Source: Paracoccaceae bacterium | GTDB taxonomy: Bacteria; Pseudomonadota; Alphaproteobacteria; Rhodobacterales; Rhodobacteraceae | Assembly (NCBI GenBank): GCA_014872875.1 | Contig: WKFI01000005.1 | Coordinates: forward strand, 1-64,000 | Length of the DNA stretch: 64,000 bases | Direction of reading: 5' to 3' | In this document: positions 1-7,857 of the stretch, one piece after another | How positions within the stretch are numbered: position 1 is the first letter of the stretch | Layout of the letters: each line of letters begins with the position of its first letter | Notes under the pieces: generated by a model | Told to the model about the DNA's origin: nothing | Database searches by the model: none | The model's input: only the letters and a program-made list of their open reading frames with translations | Made by a program: the position numbers and the translations under genes

Positions 1-54
1 AGCAGTTGACTGTTAATCAATTGGTCGTAGGTTCGATCCCTACCGCCGGAGCCA
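1..54 (+). tRNA. tRNA-Asn (GTT), 3' part
   Basis: The window opens inside a tRNA. The anticodon loop reads CTGTTAA at about positions 9-15, giving anticodon GTT (Asn). It is followed by a T-arm with the usual GGTTCGATCCC core, and the 3' acceptor strand CGCCGGA, discriminator G and an encoded CCA at 52-54. The 5' half lies before the window. Confidence 0.93.
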
Positions 55-56
55 TG

Positions 57-94
57 AAAAGCCCTTTAAGCTTAGATGCTTAGAGGGCTTTTTT
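57..94 (+). terminator. Rho-independent terminator after tRNA-Asn
   Basis: An inverted repeat pairs AAAAGCCCT (57-65) with AGGGCTTTT (84-92). An inner TAAGC/GCTTA stem extends the pairing, and the 3' arm runs into a T tract. It starts three bases after the tRNA CCA end and would terminate the tRNA transcript. Confidence 0.85.
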
Positions 95-323
95 GACTGC
101 ACACTCAGGTCACCGGCTGTGGTTGTCCTGATCTTCTTTCTGTTAGAACGGAGTATCTGCAAGAAAATTTCGAAACCACATCTTCAGTCGCTCGAAACCA
201 AGCTGCGTTTGTGCAACTTTCTTTTTGAGAACAACCCCCAACATACTGAAAACACTCTGCTTTGACCTTGGGTTTCGCAAGTACGAGTACCCACAGCAGA
301 TAAGATCTGCAGCACAGACAGGT
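95..323. other. Short intergenic region, no gene seen
   Basis: This stretch lies between the tRNA-Asn terminator and the stop codon of the antiporter gene on the minus strand. I see no coding pattern and no clear second hairpin. It separates convergent transcription units. Confidence 0.5.
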
Positions 324-1535
324 TCAGTGCTTGTCTTCCCCGGTTTCTGGCGCAGAACCGAACATCCAGCGGATGATCGGCAAAGCGCTCATTCCATGCC
401 CGATTATGCTGAAGACGACCACGCAGGTCGCCACCGCAACAATCTGTTTCGCGTCGGGCAATCCGCTTTGCAAAACCATCATCGCAAAAACAACGGTGGC
501 CAAACCTCTTGGACCGAACCACCCAATGAAGTTCTTTTGTCCGAAGGTTAACGGCAACCCACGCAAAGCCAAAAAGACGGGAACCATCCGCACCACCGTC
601 AATGAAATCAGCGCATAGACCACAACCTCCCATGTAATCCAAGGAAGAGACGGCCCAATAAGCGCGGACCCAAACAGAACCCAGGTCAAAAGCGCAAAGG
701 TGTCACCAGTGCCCTCGGACGCGTGAACAAGGTGATCCGTGTCCTTTCCAGTCAGTATGCCAAAACACAAACCGCCCACGAAAGCAGCGATGAAACCGCT
801 GCCATGCAGGGCTTGTGCCGCGGCGAAACAGGCTATCGCGGCGGCCGCGACGGGCACCTGAATCCAGCTTCCGTGAATCCAACCATTTCGGTCGCTGATT
901 TTCACCGCCATGCCAACGAGGACCGTCACAACAATCCCGACAACTGCGCCAATCCCGATCTCCTGGATCAGCAACTTGAACAGGATGCTCCCAAAGCCGT
1001 CGCCGGCGTTTTGCCCATTTGCAATGGTCAGGAAGGCAAGGAACACAGGCACGCAAACACCGTCATTCAGACCGCTCTCAAAGTTCAACCCTTCGCGTAT
1101 TTCACCCGGCACAGCCTTGTTCGTGACAACCGCTTTCCCAAGGGCGGCATCGGTCGGTGCCAGAATGGTGGCTAGGATCGCCAGACCGATCAAACTGATA
1201 TCGGACAGAAGGAAGAACCCGAAAAGCATCCCCAGAAGGATAATGACCGGCAAGGCCAGCAGGATAAGCCGCTGGGGAATGGCGAACGCGCGCCGTAGCG
1301 TGGCAAGATCGACCTTGGATGCCTCTACGAAAAGAACGAGGGCGAGCGAAAGCTCAGCTATGAGCCGTAGTGTTGGTACTTCCAAACCACCAGTTAAGAT
1401 CCCAGTTCCGAAAGGGCCAAGTGCCAGACCAAATGCAGCAAAAACCAAGGCACCGTTCACAGGAGTGCGTTCAAAGCCGCCGGCGAAGGCACTGTAAAGC
1501 GCGACAAAAATAGCAATTATGGCAATCTGGTCCAA
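324..1535 (-). CDS. CPA1-type cation/proton antiporter
   Basis: A 403-residue inner-membrane protein of about 12 hydrophobic segments in the monovalent cation:proton antiporter-1 family. It would exchange Na+ or K+ for protons. The family's paired motifs are visible: APTDA with T128-D129, and ESGLNDGV with N157-D158, the positions that form the ion site in this family. The protein has only a short hydrophilic tail, so it lacks the cytoplasmic regulatory domain of larger members. It is the last gene of a minus-strand run, 17 bases after the preceding membrane gene, which suggests co-transcription with the efflux-like genes. Ion specificity cannot be read from sequence. Confidence 0.85.
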   Translation of the reverse strand: MDQIAIIAIFVALYSAFAGGFERTPVNGALVFAAFGLALGPFGTGILTGGLEVPTLRLIAELSLALVLFVEASKVDLATLRRAFAIPQRLILLALPVIILLGMLFGFFLLSDISLIGLAILATILAPTDAALGKAVVTNKAVPGEIREGLNFESGLNDGVCVPVFLAFLTIANGQNAGDGFGSILFKLLIQEIGIGAVVGIVVTVLVGMAVKISDRNGWIHGSWIQVPVAAAAIACFAAAQALHGSGFIAAFVGGLCFGILTGKDTDHLVHASEGTGDTFALLTWVLFGSALIGPSLPWITWEVVVYALISLTVVRMVPVFLALRGLPLTFGQKNFIGWFGPRGLATVVFAMMVLQSGLPDAKQIVAVATCVVVFSIIGHGMSALPIIRWMFGSAPETGEDKH

Positions 1536-1552
1536 CGTTACGTTCCTTTGTT

Positions 1553-2545
1553 CTAGGAGGACGGTTCGGGATCTGCTTTGCGTCCTAGCGCGAATATGGC
1601 CAAGCAGGCGAAGCCGATGCCCAGCAATTCCGCCAGCAAGCGTTCGTTACCAACGGCATGGGCGGCTTCGCCCCCTGGCATGCCTATGGGAAAGGCGAAC
1701 ATGACCGCAAAGGCCCCGGTCAGAAAACCGATGTTGACCTGGAAAAACCCAAGCGCAACAAAAGCGCAAATGGCAATGATGACCTGATAAAACACGAAGT
1801 TCGGGAACAAGAGGCCCAGATAGAACCCAATGGCCAACCCTCCAATTCCGAATACTGCGCGTAACAGGCCGGATTGGAGCGTCATATCCACAGATGGTGC
1901 GATGATGTTGAGCGATGCCTGTGTCATGAGCGTCGGATCAGCCGATAAAATGCGACCGCCCAGCCCCGTCCCCACCATCGTCGTAGCCGACAGGACCATC
2001 GAATATCGCCACACAAGACGCCAAGGCACGGCATCGTCTCTTGCTTCGGTCGAATGGTTCGCACCTAGGTCACGTGACCGCAAGCAACTGAAGCTCCAGT
2101 ATGCGAGCAAGCCAACAGTTCCAACTAAATGCCCTTCCAAGGTTTCGGACAGACCAAGTGAAGCGGAAAAAAGCGGCGACAGAACATACCAAAACAACAG
2201 AACGTAAGCGGTGAGGTACCAGAACACACCAAAACGCAGCACCAGGCCTGCACAGACCGCAACCGCCCCCGCACCGAGCATTCGCGGCAACTCAGAGGGA
2301 AGAAGGACGTGGCCGAGGCAAGATAGCAGTGCCCCTGCAAACAGATAGATCAACAGAGCCCGGACACCACGACCGAAGTCACTCTCACCCGTCAACAGCA
2401 AAGGCAACCATGCCAGAAGCGCACTCAACCCGGCGGTCATCCAAGTTGCCTCAACCATCTGCGCCAACAGCATCACGGCCAATGTGACTGCAGCAAACCA
2501 AGCACCGCGCCGAAGGTTCACGCCGCTCCAGTCGAACCGGATCAT
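1553..2545 (-). CDS. FUSC/DUF2955-like integral membrane protein
   Basis: A 330-residue, very hydrophobic protein with about ten predicted membrane segments and almost no soluble domain. It resembles its upstream neighbour in size and organisation: a basic N-terminus, then a first helix pair. It follows that gene by 24 bases. Placed with a HlyD adaptor, it is probably one half of an aromatic-acid-type efflux pump such as AaeB, but it lacks the large cytoplasmic domain of full-length AaeB. I infer the FUSC-clan assignment from topology and context rather than a diagnostic motif. Confidence 0.55.
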   Translation of the reverse strand: MIRFDWSGVNLRRGAWFAAVTLAVMLLAQMVEATWMTAGLSALLAWLPLLLTGESDFGRGVRALLIYLFAGALLSCLGHVLLPSELPRMLGAGAVAVCAGLVLRFGVFWYLTAYVLLFWYVLSPLFSASLGLSETLEGHLVGTVGLLAYWSFSCLRSRDLGANHSTEARDDAVPWRLVWRYSMVLSATTMVGTGLGGRILSADPTLMTQASLNIIAPSVDMTLQSGLLRAVFGIGGLAIGFYLGLLFPNFVFYQVIIAICAFVALGFFQVNIGFLTGAFAVMFAFPIGMPGGEAAHAVGNERLLAELLGIGFACLAIFALGRKADPEPSS

Positions 2546-2569
2546 TGTCCCAATCTTTCCGGCGTGACC

Positions 2570-3598
2570 CTACCCATGCCGGTTTGCCCTGTTGAGGTGC
2601 ACTTGTCTGAAGTATTCGAACAAAGCATAGGCGACCGTCACAAAGATCGCCGCTGTGCCGATTTGCACCAATCTGTCGAAGAGTTTCCCCGAGGCGGTGA
2701 TCTTTTCCGAACTCAGCATGCCGGAGAGGATGATTATGAAACCGAACGCGCCGCTGGACCACTCTCCGGCCGTGGGGCTATGTCCGAAAAAGCCACGCGC
2801 AAAGATATAAATCACCAAAAAGAAGAGAACGACAGCAAAGGGTAAGAAAGGCACGACGGTGAGCAGCTCAAACACGATGAGCACAGCAACGGCTGCATAA
2901 AACAAGTTCGCGCGCAAATAGGTCAGGCCCATGGAGGCCGATCCGGCCGTGCTGAGTGTCATTGCGAAGATTGCGGAATAGACAAGCGTCAGAGCATCCG
3001 TACGCCCCGACATAAGGAAGAATGTCAGGATCGCGCCAACCACAATTGCAAGTTGGATTGCCGCGGGCGTCGCGTCTTCGAACCCATCCGAGTGATGTGC
3101 CTCTGGCACCTCTGCGGGCGGCGGGATCAGCATGAATGCGACCATCGACACAAACCAGGCCAACACAAAGCTGAACCCTGCATAGACGATGAAAACAAAC
3201 CCGAGTTCGGGCAAGAGCGTTGTCAGCATGGGCACGAGGGTGCCGCCCAGAAGGAGCCCCACGATGACAATGAGATGTCCCCCGCGGGTCAACACGTAGC
3301 GGTAAATCAACGCAAGAAGCGACACCAGCGTCAGGACAAGCACAACCGGATAATCGCCGAGCCAGACCGAGATCACAAATCCCGCAGCCAGGGCCGCAAA
3401 GAGTTTAAGGGCCGTGCCGATCCCCTCCAACACAGGCATCGGTTTTGCATCTTGCAGATAAACCAGCGTTCCGACGGTCGCGAGAAACGAAAGTGGCCAA
3501 GCGTGCAGCTGTGTAAGGGTGAAAGTAACCGTCACCCCCAACGCCAGCCGCATCGCGCGACGGTGTTCGATTTCAAATGAAGGCGGAGCTGCACCCAT
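2570..3598 (-). CDS. DUF2955-like membrane protein, FUSC superfamily
   Basis: A 342-residue protein with about ten membrane segments. The N-terminal portion has an arginine-rich entry (RRAMRLALG), a first helix, and a conserved-looking loop around LVYLQDAKPMP, as in DUF2955 proteins that accompany HlyD-family adaptors. It lies 24 bases after the adaptor gene and 24 bases before another membrane gene of similar size. The two may form a heteromeric inner-membrane pump unit. The substrate is unknown; the AaeAB comparison suggests hydroxylated aromatic carboxylates. Confidence 0.65.
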   Translation of the reverse strand: MGAAPPSFEIEHRRAMRLALGVTVTFTLTQLHAWPLSFLATVGTLVYLQDAKPMPVLEGIGTALKLFAALAAGFVISVWLGDYPVVLVLTLVSLLALIYRYVLTRGGHLIVIVGLLLGGTLVPMLTTLLPELGFVFIVYAGFSFVLAWFVSMVAFMLIPPPAEVPEAHHSDGFEDATPAAIQLAIVVGAILTFFLMSGRTDALTLVYSAIFAMTLSTAGSASMGLTYLRANLFYAAVAVLIVFELLTVVPFLPFAVVLFFLVIYIFARGFFGHSPTAGEWSSGAFGFIIILSGMLSSEKITASGKLFDRLVQIGTAAIFVTVAYALFEYFRQVHLNRANRHG

Positions 3599-3622
3599 GT
3601 TGGGTCTTCCTACAGCTGGAGT

Positions 3623-4717
3623 TTAATTGAGATACGACAGGACACTGAGAACGCGGATCCACCCGGCGGCCAGTGAATTCCAGAAAACACCGTCTCCCGT
3701 GTAAACAGTTACGTTTGCCTGAGAGTTGTAGCGTATTCCGTGAACGTCCGTACTGTCGGAACTCTCGTAGTCCTTGAGTTCGATGATCACCGAGAACCGC
3801 TGCGGATCGCGCAACCACCCTTTCGGTTTTGTTGCCGTGGGCAGATCGCCCAGATTGACTGCTTTCCCACTGGACACACCCCAGGCGGTGGATTTGACCT
3901 TTCCTGCGAAGACGCGCCCCGGAAAGGCGTCCAACACAATCTCCACCTTGTCGCCGGGATTGACATGGGCAAGGTTGTTTTCGGTCAAAAATGCCTCGAT
4001 CCACAGGTCCTCAATCGAGATCAAAGTCATGAGAGGCTGGCCCGCGTTTGCGAATGCTCCCTCATCTATCTTCAGCCCACCGACAACACCGGCTGCAGGT
4101 GCGACAAGATGGGTTTTGGCAAGGTCCAGCTGCGCGTTTGCCAGCTTTGCCACGGCAAGACGCACGCGTGGATTATCGGCCCCGCCACTGCCCAGCTCTT
4201 CCCGGGCGCGATCAAGTTCCGAGGTTGCAGCCTTCACGCTGGCTTCGGCAGTGGCAATGGCGGCCCGGGCCTGGTCACCACGCGCCTCAGCATAGATGCC
4301 CTTTTCCACCAGCGACAGAACCCTGGCCGATTGCACTCTGACTTCCTCTAGCTGTGCCTGCGCCTGGGTCAGGGCCGCCGTCGCGGTGGACACCGAAGCC
4401 GTCGAGGCGCCGACAGTGTTGCCGGCTGCTTCAAGCTCTGCCTCGGCGGCGGCAACCGCGTTTTCGAAACGCGCAGTTTCAATGGTGAGTAGCGTGTCAC
4501 CTGCAGAGACCAGCTTGTTCTTCTCAATTGGAATTTCTGCGACATAGCCGGACACTTCCGGCACGATGGCCACGATATATCCCTGAACGGTTGCCGTGTT
4601 CGTGTGTGGTGTCAGTCGATCCGCAACAACGTACCAAATAAAGAGCAGGAACAGGATGACCAGTAGGACGGGAACCGTCCAGCCGGGACGTGCAACAGCA
4701 GTGTTATTCTGCGGCAT
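3623..4717 (-). CDS. HlyD/EmrA-family membrane fusion protein
   Basis: A 364-residue periplasmic adaptor. Residues 12-32 form a single N-terminal membrane anchor. A first half of the lipoyl/barrel-sandwich domain follows (VSGYVAEIPIEKNKLVSAGD), then an alanine- and glutamate-rich coiled-coil hairpin from about residue 75 to 185, then the second half of the lipoyl domain (LVAPAAGVVG) and beta-barrel domains. This is the family's standard order. It is the first gene of the minus-strand efflux/antiporter operon and would link the following membrane proteins to an outer-membrane channel encoded elsewhere. Confidence 0.9.
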   Translation of the reverse strand: MPQNNTAVARPGWTVPVLLVILFLLFIWYVVADRLTPHTNTATVQGYIVAIVPEVSGYVAEIPIEKNKLVSAGDTLLTIETARFENAVAAAEAELEAAGNTVGASTASVSTATAALTQAQAQLEEVRVQSARVLSLVEKGIYAEARGDQARAAIATAEASVKAATSELDRAREELGSGGADNPRVRLAVAKLANAQLDLAKTHLVAPAAGVVGGLKIDEGAFANAGQPLMTLISIEDLWIEAFLTENNLAHVNPGDKVEIVLDAFPGRVFAGKVKSTAWGVSSGKAVNLGDLPTATKPKGWLRDPQRFSVIIELKDYESSDSTDVHGIRYNSQANVTVYTGDGVFWNSLAAGWIRVLSVLSYLN

Positions 4718-5455
4718 TTAACACCAAGCCTTTCAAGTCGATCTGTCGAAATAGTTGTCTCTACGCCTCTGAGGGTAGTCTGACCTGTTTCGGATCACCA
4801 AGTAGATTTTACCGGGTGCCGAACCGTTTGTGGACAGAAACGAGGGACTTCCAAGTACGATCTCAAGAAAACACGGCTCCAGTACTGCGCGACTTTTCTT
4901 CCCCTGCTCATCTGTTTTTGCAAGCTGAAGATCGAAGTGTAAGTATTTGTAATATAGCAAAATTGACAAGCTTGAGGATAACGAAACCTTCAATACCTTC
5001 AGCAGTCACAGTGGTATCGTCTGCGACACGTTTCAGGTTGTCGGAGACGGTCGGCGCTTGACCCAAGCTTCTGCACGGTCCTCTCGTCGGTGGCGGAGTT
5101 TTGGGCAAAGACCGCAAAAAACTCGCGCCCATGTTGGCTTTCCAGCGCCGCACACACAGGATCGTTTGGGTCACAGACCGCTTGGACTGGCGGTCTGTCA
5201 CTTTGGTCACTATGCCATGGGCCGCAAGGCCCTGCTGAAACCCGGACGACTCCGTGAAAAGCGCCAGGTCACGGCTGATCCGACGCCGAAGCACCCGATA
5301 CCTGAAGGCCGTTTTTTTTCAGGCCAAGTCCGGTAGGAGAACTCCCGGACTGTTCAGAGTTTCGCAGCGATAAACGACTGGATTTCTGAATGTACTGCGA
5401 GTTCACGCTACACGCCGCTTGTGCGCTTCAACTGTCAGCGTCTTCGTGGAGCTCG
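4718..5455. other. 738-bp intergenic region
   Basis: No convincing gene is seen on either strand. Open frames here lack family resemblance and good ribosome sites. The region must hold the promoter of the HlyD operon at its left end and the 3' end of the FAH operon at its right end. One inverted repeat, ACAGACCGC/GCGGTCTGT (5173-5181 and 5190-5198), and a weak hairpin with a T8 loop near 5301-5323 are the only structures I noticed. Confidence 0.5.
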
Positions 5456-6301
5456 TCAGTCGCTGTCGACAACGTCCTGTTGTTGAATACCCAAACCTTC
5501 GACCCCGAGTTCAATCTTGTCCCCATGTTTCAGGTACACTTGGGGTTTCAAGCCCATGCCAACGCCGGGAGGGGTACCTGTCGAGATTATGTCGCCCGGA
5601 TGCAATGTCATGAACTGGCTCAGATGAGACAGGCAATGGGCAACGCCGTAGACCATCGTTTTTGTCGACCCGTTCTGACGCATCACACCGTTGACTTTGA
5701 GCCACATCCCAAGGTTTTGCGGATCGCCTGCCTCGTCTTTTGTGACCAGCCAAGGGCCAATAGGTCCAAAATGGTCCGCGGACTTACCCTTGCTCCACTG
5801 GCCGGCGCGTTCCAATTGAAACGCGCGTTCTGAAACATCGTTGATGACGCAATACCCAGCGACATAATCAAGGGCGTCTGCCTCGGACACGTATTGCGCT
5901 CGCTTTCCGATCACCACGCCCAGTTCCACCTCCCAGTCCGTCTTGGTCGATCCTCGGGGGATAATGACCGGATCATTCGGCCCGCAGATAGCCGAGGTGG
6001 CCTTCATGAACAGAACCGGCTCGGGCGGAACCTCCATCCCGGACTCAGCGGCATGGTCCGAATAGTTCAAGCCGATGCACATGAATTTACCGGTCCCTGC
6101 GACGCAGGGGCCAAGGCGCGGGTCCCCATCCACAACGGGCAGAGTCGTCAGATCCAATTTGCCCAGGTCTGCCAAAGATGCCGGATCGAGTGCCGCACCA
6201 GCGACATCATCAATGACGCTCGACAGATCGCGGATATTGCCGTCGCCGTCCAAAGCACCGGGTTTTTCCTGCCCTTCCGGGCCATAACGCAATAGTTTCA
6301 T
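5456..6301 (-). CDS. FAH-family hydrolase (ureidoglycolate lyase-like / 2,4-diketo-3-deoxy-sugar-acid hydrolase)
   Basis: A 281-residue fumarylacetoacetase-fold enzyme. I chose the start at 6301 because the protein then begins MKLLRYG, as is typical of this subfamily; an upstream in-frame start would add 13 residues of junk. The metal-binding signature is present: the DWEVELGVVIG stretch with two acidic ligands, then NDVSER and a KGKSADHF loop. The family cleaves carbon-carbon bonds in 2,4-diketo acids. Beside a DHRS6-like dehydrogenase, the best guess is hydrolysis of a 2,4-diketo-3-deoxy acid to pyruvate plus a hydroxyacid. Databases often call such proteins ureidoglycolate lyase, which I find less likely here. 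It is the last gene of the operon. Confidence 0.8.
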   Translation of the reverse strand: MKLLRYGPEGQEKPGALDGDGNIRDLSSVIDDVAGAALDPASLADLGKLDLTTLPVVDGDPRLGPCVAGTGKFMCIGLNYSDHAAESGMEVPPEPVLFMKATSAICGPNDPVIIPRGSTKTDWEVELGVVIGKRAQYVSEADALDYVAGYCVINDVSERAFQLERAGQWSKGKSADHFGPIGPWLVTKDEAGDPQNLGMWLKVNGVMRQNGSTKTMVYGVAHCLSHLSQFMTLHPGDIISTGTPPGVGMGLKPQVYLKHGDKIELGVEGLGIQQQDVVDSD

Positions 6302-6320
6302 GCCTGTTCCTTCGTTCGCT

Positions 6321-7058
6321 TCAAGTGGTGGCCCAGCCACCGTCGATCAGATGTGTTGTACCTGTGGTAAACCCTGAGACGTCCGAAGCAAGGTAAACCA
6401 CCAGTTCTGCAATTTCTTCTGCGCTGGCCAGACGTCCCATCGGTTGCCGTGCAATAAAGGCCGCGCGCGCCGTTTCATAATCCCCCATCGCGCGCATTCG
6501 GCCTTCCAGCGAAGGCGATTGCACCGTTCCGGGACAGATCGCATTACAGCGGATCCCTTGCGAAACAAAGTCGGCAGCAACCGATTTTGTCATTCCGATC
6601 ACTGCGGCTTTTGTCGCACCATAAGAAAACCGGTTCGGCGCCGCGATAATCGAAGACACCACTGACGACATGTTGATGATTGAACCACCACCTGTTTCGA
6701 TCATTCCCGGCAAAAAGGCTCTCATCATTCGGAACATGGCCGTCACGTTCAGATCGACGGAAAACGCCCAAGCGTCGTCGTCGCACTCAAGCACGGTGTC
6801 ATGGCCCACGAAACCAGCGCAATTGAACAGCACGTTTACCGGCCCGATCTCATCTCTGGTGGATGTGATGGCCTGAGGGTCTCGCACGTCCAGAAGCCGC
6901 GTTGTGATACCGGCATCTGCCAGCTCAGCCAGTGTATCGGCGTTGATATCCGTGGCGATGACCTCGGCGCCTTCCGCATGCATGGTCAGCGCCGAGGCGC
7001 GACCGATCCCTTGCCCGGCCGCAGTTACGAGGCATTTTTTTCCTGTCAATCGACCCAA
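6321..7058 (-). CDS. SDR dehydrogenase, 2-keto-3-deoxy-L-fuconate dehydrogenase/DHRS6-like
   Basis: A 245-residue short-chain dehydrogenase. It has a TAAGQGIGRA dinucleotide-binding loop near residues 12-21, an acidic residue after beta-2 (ATDIN, indicating NAD preference), NMSS, and the YGATK catalytic tyrosine-lysine pair. Its length and several blocks (VAADFVSQGIRCN, CPGTVQSPSLE) match the DHRS6/BDH2 type. Bacterial members of that type oxidise 2-keto-3-deoxy-L-fuconate to the 2,4-diketo acid. The next gene, 19 bases downstream, is the matching diketo-acid hydrolase, so these two would run the last two steps of a non-phosphorylating deoxy-sugar-acid pathway. No fuconate dehydratase is seen in the window. 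Confidence 0.85.
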   Translation of the reverse strand: MGRLTGKKCLVTAAGQGIGRASALTMHAEGAEVIATDINADTLAELADAGITTRLLDVRDPQAITSTRDEIGPVNVLFNCAGFVGHDTVLECDDDAWAFSVDLNVTAMFRMMRAFLPGMIETGGGSIINMSSVVSSIIAAPNRFSYGATKAAVIGMTKSVAADFVSQGIRCNAICPGTVQSPSLEGRMRAMGDYETARAAFIARQPMGRLASAEEIAELVVYLASDVSGFTTGTTHLIDGGWATT

Positions 7059-7091
7059 AATCCCATCTCCCGTTGCTCTTCGATAAATCGC

Positions 7092-7847
7092 TCAATAAGT
7101 GGCACGGCCGCCCGACAGATCGAACACGGCACCTGTGGTAAAGCTGTTTTCCCGATCACACAGCCAAGCAATCATGTCTCCGGCTTCTTCGACCTTGAGG
7201 AAGCGATTGCGAGGAATTTTTGACAGCATGTAGTTGATATGCTCCTCACTCATCTGGTCAAAGATCCGGGTCCGTGCCGCGGCGGGCGTGACGCAATTGA
7301 TCGAGATGTCCTGTAGCGCGTTTTCCTTGCCCGCACTCTTGGTCATTGCCATGACCGCCGCCTTTGAAGCCGAATAGGCAGATGCGTTTGGGTTTCCTTC
7401 TTTTCCAGCGACCGATGCAATCAGCACGATGCGCCCATAATCCCGCGCTTTCATCCCGGGAAGGAGTGCCCGAAGGACATGAAAACTGCCGTCAACATTG
7501 ATCTCCTGGATCTGCTTCCAGTCTTCCAGCGGATACGTGTCGATCTCGACATTGGGCCCGGCAATTCCCGCGCTGTTCACGGCAATGTCCACGGGCCCCA
7601 ATTGGTCTTCGGTGGTTGCGAGAGCTTCGGAGACCTGCTCCCACTCTGAGACGTCCACGTGAACCGCCAAGGACTTGATCCCACAGTCTTCCTCAAGAGA
7701 TTTGGCTGAGGAGATGGCAAGCTCCAGATCCGTGTCCCACAGTGCGACAGCAGCACCTTGAGAGGCGAGTTTTCTTGCACAGGCAAAGCCGATACCCTGC
7801 GCCCCCCCGGTGACTATGGCGACTTGTCCTGATTTCTGTCCTGTCAT
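7092..7847 (-). CDS. SDR-family oxidoreductase
   Basis: A 251-residue classical short-chain dehydrogenase: TGGAQGIG cofactor loop, an NSAG motif, and a YSASK active-site pair. The start at 7847 follows an AGGAGA ribosome site; the frame is open ten codons further upstream but without such a site. An aspartate after beta-2 (LWDTD) suggests NAD. It lies ten bases after the lactonase fusion gene and 33 bases before the second SDR. The substrate is unknown. In deoxy-sugar pathways the first SDR oxidises the sugar to its lactone, which would suit the adjacent SMP-30 domain. Confidence 0.8.
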   Translation of the reverse strand: MTGQKSGQVAIVTGGAQGIGFACARKLASQGAAVALWDTDLELAISSAKSLEEDCGIKSLAVHVDVSEWEQVSEALATTEDQLGPVDIAVNSAGIAGPNVEIDTYPLEDWKQIQEINVDGSFHVLRALLPGMKARDYGRIVLIASVAGKEGNPNASAYSASKAAVMAMTKSAGKENALQDISINCVTPAAARTRIFDQMSEEHINYMLSKIPRNRFLKVEEAGDMIAWLCDRENSFTTGAVFDLSGGRATY

Positions 7848-7857
7848 TTCAACTCTC

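Noticed and set aside
184-642. Open frames antisense to the antiporter gene
   Set aside because: They overlap a well-supported gene and have no family resemblance; GC-rich DNA keeps such frames open.
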